A DNA stretch of 64,000 nt from Chaetomium olivaceum. Taxonomy: Eukaryota; Ascomycota; Sordariomycetes; Sordariales; Chaetomiaceae. The position numbers and the translations under genes were made by a program. The notes beneath the pieces are model-generated. The model did no database searches. It was given only the letters and a program-made list of their open reading frames with translations, and was not told where the DNA came from. This document shows, piece after piece, positions 22,175-34,055 of this stretch (position 1 is its first letter; every line of letters begins with the position of its first letter). The DNA is taken from positions 1 through 64,000 of the forward strand of contig JAYWVB010000025.1 in assembly GCA_039881045.1 (NCBI GenBank), written 5' to 3'.

Positions 22175-24504
22175 CTATTTCCCTTCAAAATAATCCAACC
22201 CCAGCCCCAAGCCCTCACACTGCTCAAGCTCTCTAAACCCGCTCTGCTTCGGCTTGGGCCAGTCCAGCACCCTCATGGTCAGTTTCCCCTTCCTACTCGG
22301 CTCCCTGTTGGTAATAAAACGTCAGTGAAAAGTCTTAGCTACGTAGGTAAGTAATCAACAAAACAAAACAAACTACCACCATACCACACAGCAAGCAGGG
22401 GGTTGGGTGTCCAAAAGGGGGAAGCAAGAAAGAAAGAAAGAAAGAAAGAAGAAAGAAAAAAGAGAAAGAACTCACCACCTCCCCACCCCGGCCACCTCCT
22501 CCCACCCCCTCGCCCTCACCCACCCCTTCTCCGGATTCGGATCCCCCCCCCTCACAAACGCCGCGAACCCATCCAGCACCGCCCTCGAAAACCCCAGATC
22601 CCCCTCCCCATCACCCCTCAGCGGCAGCCCCTGCCGCCACAGATTCCCAAACACATAGTACAGCTCCCCCGAATGGCACTTCAGATACGCGCCCCCGTCC
22701 TCTGGATCGCCATACGGATGCCCCGCCGTCGCGCGCTCGCTCGCACACGTCCGTGCCCGGCCACCCCTTGGTCTGGTACGAGCGGTCGAACTCGTAGTAG
22801 TACAGCTTGTCGAGGCGCGCGCCGTGGCCTTGGCCGTGGCCGTGGGGGGCGGAGAGGAGGCCGGCGGCGGTGGCCTGCGCGGCGCAGCGGAAGATGCCGT
22901 CGGTGGCGAGGCGCGCCGCAGCCGTGTACAGGTCGAGGGAGGCGTTGCCCGTGGTGGCGGGGAATGGGAAGAGGGATGCGGGGGGCACGGCGAAGCCCTG
23001 CGAGGCGAGGTAGGTGGATTGGTTGATGGGCGGGGTGGTGGTGGGCGGGAAGGAGATGAAGGGGGCGCCGTCATCGCGGGTGATGCCCATCATGAGGTTG
23101 ATGGGGAGGCGGGCGCCGCCGGTGAGCGGGAGGGTGGTGGTGGTGAGGTAGGTGCCGTCGACGACGAGGTAGCGGGCCGAGCTGAGGGCGCTGAGGGTGG
23201 ATGCGGGGACGGCGCGCAGGCAGGCGACTTGGGAGGGGGCGTCGGTGCAGTTGGTGGCGGTGAGGATTGGCTTGGCGGCTACGGTGACTTGCTCGTCGAT
23301 GGTGTAGTACTCCGAGTAGGTCGTGCCGTAGTTGATGCCGCCGAGGCCGCTGAGCATGATGGCGCCCGAGAACTTGCCTGCGGCCTTGGGCGAGGCGATC
23401 AGGGCGCGGACCGAGGCAGCGCCTGCGGACTGGCCAAAGACGGTGATGCGGTCCCTGTCGCCGCCAAAGTTGTGGATGTGTTCGCGGACCCAGTCCAAGG
23501 CGGTGATCTGATCGGCCAAGCCGTAGTTTCCGTTTGTCTTGCCGTCCTTCAAAGCCAGGTACCCGAACGCCAGGAGACGGTAGTTGATGGCCACCAAGAC
23601 CATGTCCCCTCTCGAGACAATGTTTGCGCCATCGAAAGTAGCGTCATTGGCCGTGCCACCGGTAAAAGCCCCCCCATGAATCCATATGCCAACCGGGCGG
23701 AGGTTCTTCTTTTGGGGTTTCGAGTTAGGGTTCGGCAGGTAAGGCGTCCACACGTTGAGGAACAAACAGTCCTCGCTACCACCGCCGCCCTGGATGCACT
23801 GAGAGCCATATGACAAGGCCGAAGCCGCCTCTCCGGACCCTTTGAACGGCGAAGAATAGGTAAACCTCTGTGGCTGCGGCGCATAGCGGATACCCAGAAA
23901 GCGGAAAGAGAGGCGATCACGGAAGCTACAACGGTTAGCTCAATATCTCCCATACTTGTTCTGTCAGGCTCACCCAGTGAGAGTCTGGTTGTTAACATCC
24001 AGACTGATCTGCCACTTGTCGTTCGTGTCTTGGGAACTCTGCGTCGAGAACGGCGCCGTGTTGGTGCAAAGCCCCAGAAACCGTGAGCTTGCCGAGCTGA
24101 CTTTAGTATAACGTCCGGCTACATCTACGGCCTTGGAGTCGGAACCCGAAACCCAGAACTTGGACGAGGCATCAACAACCCCGTCATATTTCAAAGACTC
24201 GGCAAACGGCACGGCAATGGTGTTTCTTTTGCATTGCCCCTGGCCTGGCCCCCATAGCCGTTCACCCAGCTTGGAGCACACGCTCGATACATCTTGATAG
24301 GGACGAGCATCCGTGAGAATCACGGCCTTGTCTGCGGGGCTTGATTCTCCTGCAGCAATGTTAGGTCTACTTCCTGAAGGTATATACACTGGCCATACCT
24401 TGAAGATCGTTGTTGGTCAAGATGGTCAGGCTGGTGTCCAGTCGCTTGAGGGATTCACCTGCCGCGAAGGAGGCCAGAGCCAATGTCACAGCGACAAAGC
24501 GCAT
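22175..24504 (-). CDS. Secreted type-B carboxylesterase/lipase
   Basis: An alpha/beta hydrolase of about 685 residues. The ATG at 24504 opens a signal peptide (MRFVAVTLALASFAAGESL). Exons are 24399-24504, 23974-24349, 22476-23925 and 22175-22304. Markers: EDCLFLNVWTP (type-B signature), oxyanion loop IHGGAFTGG, nucleophile elbow VFGQSAGAASV (Ser), and the His region KCHSGELYYVFG. The long N-terminal extension before the esterase core is odd but typical of some fungal carboxylesterases. One frame break lies at about 22733-22745, where a TCGC unit occurs one time too many. Removing 4 bases gives an exon sum divisible by three and runs through to the His region and the last exon (LTMRVLDWPKPKQ). 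Substrate unknown; extracellular ester hydrolysis is inferred. Confidence 0.88.
22426..22469 (+). repeat. GAAA microsatellite in an intron
   Basis: About ten GAAA units on the plus strand lie inside the last intron of the carboxylesterase gene (pyrimidine-rich TTTC on the coding strand, consistent with an intron). Confidence 0.8.
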
Positions 24505-25199
24505 ATTGTGAAGCTGGGTCCGGATGCAACGGGAGCGAGGACAAGACCCGGGGAGAGGACACTACGACGAGGGTAATTTTGCGTCTCTTAATATGTCGAC
24601 GCCGGCCCCATTTGGCCGATGGACATGCAGCCTGGCTCGTTCCCGATGACATCGCAACTACCAAGTACTAGCATGTTCCTGCCGTCTTTTCCATTTTTGT
24701 TTTTCGCTTATGACCAGCAGCGTGGTTCCGAGATTAGACCCAACCCGCGTTGTGGCCGGTAAAGTTTATCCGCCGCTCCAGCCTCCCGTCCAAGCTGGAT
24801 TTTGGCTCAGGGACCATCTCCGTCCATCGTGGGGTTGAGCGGAGCGATAGAGCTAAGCTTCTTGAACCCGGGTGCGGCGACATCTCATGGAGGTGTGAGT
24901 GACATCGTGCCTGCATATGAATAGGCTAAATAGGGGTCCTCCCGGGGCGGAGAGCGCTCACAATGAGAATGTGAAGCTGCAGTGGGTGGTTCTCGAACAT
25001 TGCCTCCCCCAAACGCACGGTCACAGCTACTCCGGTCAGCCGAACCCGGTCCGCGGTAACGAGCGGGCTTTCCAGCAGGAATGGGACTGCGGAGAACATT
25101 TGTCCATCTAATAGCCGGTATCCCTAGCCCAAGGACCTCACTGAGCTTGCACTGCATAGAAAGGTTGAAGGACCCCCAGGGGAAGAAAGCCTTGGTTCC
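24505..25199. other. Spacer between two minus-strand genes
   Basis: Contains the promoter of the carboxylesterase (left) and the 3' end of the HeLo gene (right). No recognised element or gene. Confidence 0.55.
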
Positions 25200-27125
25200 C
25201 TAGATTCGGATATCTCCGAGCGGCTTAACCACATCCTCATGGAGGACCATAGAAAGTCGGGCAGCCACAGCATCATTTGTTTCATCATCACCCTCGGACA
25301 AACCCAATTCTTTTCCTCCTGCTATGCACTTCCGTGAAGCAGTCTCGTAGACGGCGCCCATGGAAGCGCCCAGGTCGGCGATCTGCTCATCGGCTAGAAG
25401 TTTCTCACGAACTTTTAGGGCGATTGATGGCCGCCCTCTTGCGGCATTCATGTCAATGCCGAGAACCTGTTCGACGCTCGCCCAGTGGGCAATCTCGACT
25501 AACAGCACGCCCAGGCTGTAGATGTCGAAACTCTTCTTGAAACGCTCGCGTTCCTCTGGGTTCATTGATTGTGCGAGGGGATGTCGGTAGAGATTGTACT
25601 CGGCATCGTCACCAGGCCGGGGATCTCCGTCTCCTCATCGGCCCGGGCAGGTCTGGAGAAGTCAAAGCCTGAAAGATAGGGTTTTGCGTAATCGACTTGG
25701 CCGTCAGTCGTCCGGAAGAAGATAATGTTGTGGCTGCGGAGCCCCTTGTGTAGCCAGTTCACTGCGTGCAGGTAGAGCAGACAGTTACTGATGGCATGGG
25801 CGAGCTTGACGCGGTCTGTAACACGGGGTTTGCGGGCAGAATAGAGTAGATCTCGGAGGGAGACGGGCGGAAGAGATGTATGTAGGCCATCGTCGAGGGG
25901 TCTCTCAAAGACAAGCCCGAGACGCATGTTTAGTCTGTCTTCCTCCTCGTCTTCCACCCCGCCGGCGCTTGCTCTGTCGAAGAAGCCCAGACAATGAGGC
26001 GTCCTGAAGGCCTCGGGTTTAGGCGAGTGACTCAAGAGCGCTGCCAGCTTTCGGACTCGCTCGCAAATGACCGTCTTAGGGGGCGAGAGATCTTGTGGCC
26101 TTTGTGGTTCGTAGTCCTTCCATTCCACCCACACCTTCTTACTTGTCCCGTCAGGGAGACGGAGTGCGGCCTCACACCTCGGCTCGTCGGACTCCTCGGC
26201 AGCCGGGTCAATGTGCACCATAGACCGGTCAAGCAGGAGATGCTTTTGGCGGTCCGGACTGCCCAACTCCAAGCACATGGCCGTAGCCTCGTCCCATGGG
26301 GTCTTCTTCGTCGACTCGATCGACTCATTGAAAGCCTTGAATTTGGCCAGCTGGGACAGCAGCTGGAGGCCATCGGCATTGGCACGTTTTTGCGCGACTG
26401 ACATTTGTGACGCTGGCAGAGGGGGAGCTAGCTTCCAGTTTCACGTTCAAGGCCATGACAAGCCGGGATAGGTCAGTAATCTTGTGATGCAACTGGAGGA
26501 TTCCGCGATTCGAGTCTTGAACGGTGTGGTGGATTTCGACCTGCATTCGGGCGTCCAGGATATTGGTCATGCTGTCGTTGAGAGTAGAAAACCTCGAGAG
26601 GAGGAGTTCAAATGCAGTCTTGTCAAAGGACACCCATTTCAGCCTTTGAACGGCATCTTCCGAGGTCGCCTTTAGACTCTGCATGGCCTTCTTGACGAAG
26701 TCCCTCCGCCGCTGCGGCAAGGGAAAGTTGGCGTTGGCAGCATCCTTCTCGGGATTTAGTACGACTCCATCTTGATCGGGTGCCGTTTGGAGACGCTTGT
26801 TCCGGGCCTGGTGCTCCTTGAACTCCTTGAACAGGCACTCTACCTGGACCAGCAGATCGAGTACTGTTTGGCGATGCAGGACGAACGTGTTCGATTCGAG
26901 CACTCTCCGTCTGTTTTTGGCGTCCAAGTCAAGGAGTCCCGATGTCTCGCTCCAAGCAAACAGCCGCTGCTGCTCCATTCGCAGACGAAGGTTGAGATAC
27001 TTGCAATCGTCTGGGAAATTGGAGGCCGTGATGAGCAGCTGAATTCCCTGCACAGCGCCAGTGTAGACCTGGAGTCCTATGGACGCTACGCCGATGGCGA
27101 GGCCTGCAACCGACACGGGATCCAT
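25200..27125 (-). CDS. HeLo-domain (prion-inhibition/propagation) protein fused to a pseudokinase
   Basis: About 640 residues in one exon. The ATG at 27125 begins a HeLo domain (residues 1 to about 235) whose start MDPVSVAGLAIGVASIGLQV is the hydrophobic helix typical of HET-S/HeLo pore-forming domains. A kinase-like domain follows (about 290-640). It keeps a beta3 Lys (VWVEWK) and the helix-F region (DIYSLGVLLVEIAHW). It lacks a Gly-loop and replaces HRD by HKG (LHKGLRSHNIIFF, about 25728-25765), and the DFG position reads GFDFSR. It is therefore predicted to be catalytically dead. HeLo-type domains carry out membrane-damaging cell death in heterokaryon incompatibility; the pseudokinase may act as the switch (inference from MLKL). 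The frame breaks near 26405-26435 and near 25612. The second equals one missing G and restores DDAEYNLYRHPLAQS. Confidence 0.8.
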
Positions 27126-29570
27126 TTTGGTGTCAAGGGTTGCAGTCTGGACTCTGCACTGTGCAGTCCGTACTCTGAATAGGAGCGAAGGGAAAGGGAT
27201 GTGGGGGTGGAGGAGAGTGGTGCTGAGTGCAAAGTCAGCCCCTGGCCCAAGACATATCCATTCGGAAGGGTGTTGTGGTGAGAGTCGGTCGTTCTCTACA
27301 TACAAACTCAGCTAACCTTCTCTCCCTAGCTGTCTACTACTGGTCTCTCAAGCGTGTAGTCTGACGTCGGATGCCGATCTCTGTCACCCGGGACATGGAG
27401 GGGGAAAGCTTGGTGGCTTGGTAATCGAGCCCTAACCCTGCCAAGGACTAGCGATGTGGACAACCCAATTGTCCTCGGTCACGTTCGAGGACGCCGAGTT
27501 GTGTGGTTGTCTCACTTGTGTACGGTAACTAGTGAGTTACCATGATGCAACGCAAGCACGCCCGTTTTCCCCACCGCCTTGTGGACAGAGTAATCGGACT
27601 GCGGACATAGTCGATCGCCGGTACCAGCGATATTAACAAACAGTCGATTGCGGCGATCCAAGTTGGTGACAATGGGATACCCATTATTCCTGGGAAGTAG
27701 AGAAGAGAGTGGAAGTTTATGGTTCCAGGTTTCAGTCCACCAGGTGATGTAAGAGGGAAAGAGGGAAAGAACGTAGGCTTATGAAAATCTGTGCGAGCCA
27801 CTGTCCCGATATGCGCCGAGCCAGGAAGGTGCAAAGGAAACCAACTGAGAGACTGAGCCTTGACGAACTGATCGCATTGGATCGCAATGAGCCCTAACCC
27901 TAGTAGATGCAAGGGAGATAACAAAACAATACGAGGAGAGTTTGTCGAGTAACGATGGCGCCCTTTTCAGTAGAAAATTCGTTATACACGGCTTACTCAA
28001 TAAACTACCACAGTATGTAGACATGTTTAGTAGTTATTAGACATGTTTTATTGAAGTGATTGGTGTCTTGCGTCAAAAGTCCATGAAAAGACGAACCGCC
28101 CGAGAGAACTGAGGATGGGATATTTTCAGAGTTCCTTCCTGCCTTGTCAGACGGCGGAGAATATGTTTCCGCCCCACACAGCTTGGAGCTTCTGCAACGG
28201 TTCAACCAATGACTCTTTCGATTGGGGTGGGGCCACCGTTGAAGCCGCCGTTGAATATCCAATCTCGAATTGCGGCATTCATGGTTCTTTCTTGCCTGTT
28301 CCAGAAGCCCGGCTTGGCACTTTTCCTGCTATCTTCCCTTGCTTCCTTTCTTCTGAAGGATTCGTTGACTTCTGGATTGGCTGGTTCCATTCACAAACCA
28401 CACTAACTCAGGTGACGGACTGTGTTGGCGACAAACCTGGCGAACGGGCTTCCTCCGCGTGCGCCAGCGTTGCATTTGCGCCGTTTCAAGCTGCAAGGGC
28501 CCCATCCCCGGTGTCCCGGTGCCAATCAGCAAGACTCGGCCGTCAAGTTTCAGCTGCATCGGCCCTGCCTTGCCTGCCCACCACGAGTTGTCGTCAATCA
28601 GAGCCCAGATCTTCGCAATGGCGGGCATGATGAGGTAGCGCTCGGCTTGGAGTCCCGAGTAACTGACAGGAAAATTTGAGGATAGCGAAGGATGGACCGC
28701 CACTTGTGTCTGTCGGTTACCCTCCCAAGCCTCCTTACCCCCCACCACAGCTTGGCTTGCTTGGATCTGCACCGTTGACAGCTTGGTCCCGCATTGGCCC
28801 TCTGTTCATCGCAAACTTGGTGAGACATCTCGATGCGCCTCTATTGTCAACCGATATCACGACTCGAGACGGTGTAGAAAAAGAGAACTACCGTGCCCAG
28901 AACTGTTCACCTCGAGCCCCCAACCTTGCCAAGTCTCGTCTTTTTCATCTCCCACCCGCTTCCCTCGTGGAGATCTCGATTTCGCTGGCAAATTGAACGC
29001 TGTCTTGGGTTGCACGAGAGGGTCAAGAACCCGGGACGAAGGTCAGAGACACCCCATCGTGTCCCCGCTGCATCCATGGCCGATCCCTGCGTGTCCCCTT
29101 GCCGGGGGGATGAGGGCTAGGCTGGCTGAACGGGAGGGACGGGTCGCGAAGAAGTCGGAGCCAAATGCGGAGAGGAACTGAACTGACAACTTGACATTGA
29201 TCATTCATCCGATCCAGGCCATCGCCAATTCTGACATCTCGTGGTAAACTATCTCGACCAAATCCAAGGGCCTAGGTTCGGATACAGCTTGGGGTGACGG
29301 AAAGAAAATCAAAACCCCCCGACCAGGACCAGGAGGACAGCGCGATTGTTCCTCTGTCACGGGTTGGAGCATTGGAGCATTGGCCTTGCTGATTGATGAG
29401 CTTGGTTGGGCCCTTGACCCGCCTCCTCGATTCGCTGCAACCCCCTTCTCGATCCCTCCTTCATCAACCTCGTGGTGCCCGAGATCCTCCCCTTTTCTGC
29501 ACCTCACAGCGCGTCGCCCGGTTTAAATCCCCACGTTTGAATTGAAAATCATCGGATCTGGTGGCCGACC
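27126..29570. other. Gene-poor 2.4-kb divergent region
   Basis: Separates the HeLo gene (minus) from the Zn2Cys6 gene (plus) and so carries both promoters. Short frames on both strands have no domain or splice support. AT content rises around 27530-28060. No repeats or RNA genes were recognised. Confidence 0.5.
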
Positions 29571-31810
29571 ATGGAGACTTACTCAATAGCCGCCCCACAG
29601 CTGACGGCGGCTTCCAGTAACGGGTCGCCTTCGGTGTCCAGCGACAGCCCAGGAACGGCGACCTCGTCTACCACTACCCCGATGCACTCGGCGACCACTG
29701 ATGCCCGCCTGGGTCAGCAGCCAGCCGCACCTCCTTCGGTCCCCGCAGCTTGTCTCGCCTGTGTGAGTGTCCCTTATCCCCGGCTTGGTTTTCTTTTTGG
29801 ATTTACCCCCTATATTTGGCTTTTTTTTGGGGTCTTTTTTGTTTGCGGTTATGTGACGTCGATGTGCTAATTAATTCCCGACGGCGGATGCACCACACAT
29901 AGCGCGGTAAGCATCTCAAGTGTGATGGGAACACACCTTGTTCGCGCTGCACCAGCTCCAACCAGGAATGCCTCTATGTGCCCTCTCGTCGCGGTTACAA
30001 GGGCCCGAGAAGGGGCACGGCGCACAATCCGAACAAGCGTCATGCATCGTCTTCGCCCCCGTACCCCGGGGCCGAGGGGGATAGCTGTCCCATGCTACTG
30101 GGACACGGGGGTGTGTCGCTCGCTGCACCGGCCATGGCGGGCTTCAACCCGGGCATTGTCCTCCCGGACCAGTCTCCGGCTTCTTATACGACTCCCTCCC
30201 CCATGACCAACGTCCCTCTGTATCGGAACCCGTTTGCCCCAGCCATGGATTCCAACGCTCTAGCTCTGGCCACCACCACCACGCCGGCCGCGCCTCCGGT
30301 TCAGCCGCCGCCGCCCTCGCTGGCGGACCGGTGCTTTGATGCCTTCTATCACTTCTTCCATGCGGGCCATCCGTTCGTGCTGCCCAAGGACTACTTTATC
30401 CGCATGCTCAAGGAGGGCACAACCCCCAATCTCAACGTGGTCATGGCCGCCATGAAGTACATCGGCTCGCTATATGTCGATGCCGGCCCGGCCAAGGCCA
30501 CCTACCTCGACGATGCCATCCGCCTCTGCTACCAGCCCGGCACCCCCAAGGACGGCTACCTGATCCAGGCGCTGCTGCTCATCATCGTCGGTCTGGACGG
30601 GCAGTGCAACCAAGCACGGGCCCGGGAGCTGCTTGCCGACTGCGAGCAGTTTGCCCTGGAGATCGATCTCAACAAGCGTGACTTTGCCACCCTCCACGGC
30701 CGCGGCAACCCCGTCCTCGAGGAGAGCTGGCGCCGGACCTGGTGGGACCTCTACGTCTGCGATGGCATGATCGCCGGCGTCCACCGCGTGACCAAATTCT
30801 TGTTGTTTAATATCCAAGCGGACGTAGGCTTGCCATGCGAGGAGCAGCAATATCTCACAGGGGTAAGTCTGCGAGCTCGTAAACCCACACCCCCCCCTTC
30901 CCGCCCCACTAACCCTAGCCCGCAGCGCATCCCCCAAACCCTCTACATGGAGGACTTTGACGACCAGACCTTCTTGGAGGATGATCGCGAGTTTTCGTCG
31001 TTCACTTACCGCATCGCGGCGGCTCGCAACCTCGGGCGCATGATGCACACGCCGCCCGTCATGTTCGCCGACGACGCGATCGTCGACCGCGTGCAGTCGC
31101 TGCTGACCAACTGGAAGATGCATCTGCCAGACAGCAAGCGCGACGACCTCAGCAAGAGCTGCCAGCTCGACGAGATGATGTTCCAGGCCCACTTCATCAC
31201 GCATGCGTACGTTTTTGTAGATCCCCTTTTAGCCTAGGTAGGCATGCAACTAACACCCTCCAGCTGCACCCTCATGCTGCACCAGCCCTCTCCCAACTCG
31301 ACACCACCCCCGTGCAAGCGGTCAACTCGTGCGCCCCTCACCGGCCCGTCCCCTCGGGCGACGTCTTCAACGCGCACACGCGGCACACCCCTGACCGCCG
31401 CCTCGGAGATCTCCAAGATGATCACGCAGGCGGTGCCCATCACGTCGCACACGCACTTTTTCACCTGTGTCATCACGCTCTCGTCCGTCGTGCACCTGTC
31501 CAAGTGGGCCCTGTACTTTGTCGACGACGAGGACCACCTGCGCCAGCAGATCCGCCTGAACATTGGCGCGCTGAACAAGTTGAGTAAAGTGTGGAAGGCG
31601 GCCGATACCGCCTGGGCGCAGGTAAAAGGTGTCGCGCAGGAGATTTATCGCGAGAAGAAGGCGCAGCAGATCTCGCCGGCTTTCTGGGTCGGCTTTACCC
31701 AGGAGCAGATGATGAGCAGTATCAGTGCGGATGAGGGCATCATGAGCGAGTTTACCACTGTTGGTGGGGTTGGGTTGGGGCAGTTGAATGGGAGTGTTAG
31801 CCGGGGGTAG
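29571..31810 (+). CDS. Zn2Cys6 binuclear-cluster transcription factor
   Basis: 659 residues in four exons (29571-29762, 29903-30862, 30926-31206, 31264-31810). The cluster is split by intron 1: ACLAC ends exon 1 and RGKHLKCDGNTPCSRC...NQEC starts exon 2, giving the six Cys. A basic linker (PSRRGYKGPRRG) follows. The regulatory middle region has conserved blocks (FYHFFHAGHPFVLP, WRRTWWDLYVCDGMIAGVHR, SEISKMITQAVP) seen in fungal Zn2Cys6 activators. In exon 4 the best-conserved stretch (HRPVPSGDVFNAHTRHT) lies one frame away from its flanks. One base appears missing near 31282 and one extra C near 31394; these compensate. The target genes are unknown. The ABCG transporter downstream on the same strand is a possible target by position only. 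Confidence 0.88.
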
Positions 31811-33586
31811 GTATGTAGATGGAGGCGGGAGGTGTTAATCGGGGGGACTCGGGGTTCTGGGGTTGTGTGGAGAAAATGGGAAAAGGGGGTGTGTGTAAGA
31901 AGGGGTTATATATTGAAACCGGGGACTGTTGGTTGGTTATTGGGCTTGGGTTGGTTCAACAACGGCCGAAAAGGGATTTCGGGGTTGGGCATGGGATGGG
32001 GTATCTCCTAGGTTTTCTGTTGGAAAGGGGGGCTGCGGCAACCGCATGCTCGAGTCGGTATTTTTTTCCTATCTTGACATTAGTATCTCACTAACTAGCC
32101 GGCGGAGCTGCTGGGGAGTAAAATGAACGTGTGCACTTAATCGCCGAAGTCGCCGAAGATGTTTGGACCTGTTTCTTGGCTTGTTTCGTTTCGATCAAAC
32201 CCTGCACGGGTATCTTGATTGGGAAACGGGGGGGTGTGAGTTGGTCGATGATATCGAAGTTGGTTTCCCGGACGGGAATAGTTACGGCGGGACAGAACCG
32301 CGGGTGCGTTGTGTTTCCACATGTGATATTCCTCCATCATGAACTTTGTGAGTCCGAGGTCGCCGTGGTCTACCAGTCCAGTTGGTGCGTGTCACGACGG
32401 CTGAGGGAGCGGGCAAGTAAGGATTGTGCACCCCACACAAGAGTTGGAGTTGGACCGGGAAGCACAGAGACGAGACAGTTCGCCGACGATAACGGCGACG
32501 GGGCGATGGCACATACATAGTTATAAGCGAGGGAGGTGGCCGATGTTGGGGGCTCGTCGAGTTACGCAGCTGCGGCGCGGGAGCTCGGGCTCAGCTAGTT
32601 ATGTATGTACTGTAGCCCGGTCCGGTGTCTCACCTCGGGGTGGGGGCGGAGATCCCGCGCGTGTGTGTGTGGGTGGGTATGCATCACTCACTCCTCCTGC
32701 CGCTTGTTCCCCGGTCGGTCTGGTCCCGGATGGGGGAGGGGTGGGCTATGTATGCACAGATATATATTGCTTTGCAGTCGGCGACTCCAACGACCTGACA
32801 GCGCAACCAACAACCCAACCCCCAACGACAACCGAACCGCGATCCGGCCATGTCCGGCCATAAGCGGGCTTCCCGCTCAGCTAGCGTATGGAGCCCTACC
32901 GGACCGGACGGTGGCCGATGCAACCCACACCACATATTCATTCTTTCTGCTCATCTGACATGCGCGTGGGGTGCCTGGTCTTGCCCGCTATTGGCTGCCC
33001 CGTCCCAGCGACTCGGCTGCTCCCTGCCGACCGCCCGGCTGGCTTTCCGCCTTGCTTAGGCTGGGCTGGGTGGTGCCTCGTGCCTGCGTCGGCAACCTCT
33101 TGGTGGTGCCCGGTGGTGTGGGTGTTGGTGTAATGTTGGTGTGGTGTGGTGCCTGACGTGAGCCTAGGAGGTTGTGTGTGCAGTGGTGGGCGGGATCCGA
33201 GTTGGACTTTGCTTATCATCGCCGTGTCGGGCATGTCAGGAAAAAATGGAAAGTCTTGGGACCTGATTCACGCGTACACTTGTGCGGGATCCGAGTCTTT
33301 CTTTCTGCAAATAGTGATGAAGGTGTTTCGCGGGCTCTAATGTATTGTGATTCCAGGTAGTTAGTTGTATGTACATGTGCTGATCTCGGACTTCGTGAGG
33401 CCTCGATGCGGGTATGTGATAGCTTGGCCCCCAGTGCTCAGCCTTGACGACACAAGGCATACTTAACGTAGTCGATCATCTATTGACTTGTGTTCCGCTC
33501 GACGTTTTTATTCCTTCTGCTGGTCATGACAGTCCCAGATTCCCACCACCCCTGATCTGTCTGTCCACTTACACCGAACCGCAACC
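31811..33586. other. Intergenic region/promoter of the ABCG gene
   Basis: 1.8 kb with short frames lacking support. It is G-rich at the left, with scattered TATGTATGTA motifs (about 32597-32607) and AT-rich sequence near the right end. No gene recognised. Confidence 0.5.
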
Positions 33587-34017
33587 ATGAGCACGCCATC
33601 AACAGCCTCAGGCGAGCCAGCCCACAAAGAAACCCCCAACATAGACATCGAGCGCGGCACCGCAGCCGACTCCCACCCGGTCAACACCACCGTGCACTCC
33701 CTTGCCTGGAAGGGTATCACAGTAACGGTCAAAGACCGCGAGACCAAGCTCCCCAAGAACATAGTCGACGACGTGCACGGGTTCGTTGAAGCCGGTACGC
33801 AGACCAACCCACCTCTCCTCGCTCTCCTCTGTCTCCTCTCTCCCTCCCCTTCAAACCCCCCTCCCCCACCAAATCAACTAACCCCCGACCAGGCGAAATC
33901 CTCGCCATCCTCGGCCCCTCCGGCAGCGGCAAAACAACCCTCCTCACCACCTCGCAACGCGCCCAGCCCGGCCGCGGCGCTCTCCACCACCGGCATCATC
34001 CTCCTCAACGGCGTGCC

Positions 34018-34055
<38 letters not shown>

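Noticed and set aside
22824..23813. 329-codon open frame on the plus strand
   Set aside because: It is antisense to the carboxylesterase exon; composition is Gly/Ala/Arg-rich as expected from a GC-rich shadow frame, with no domain.
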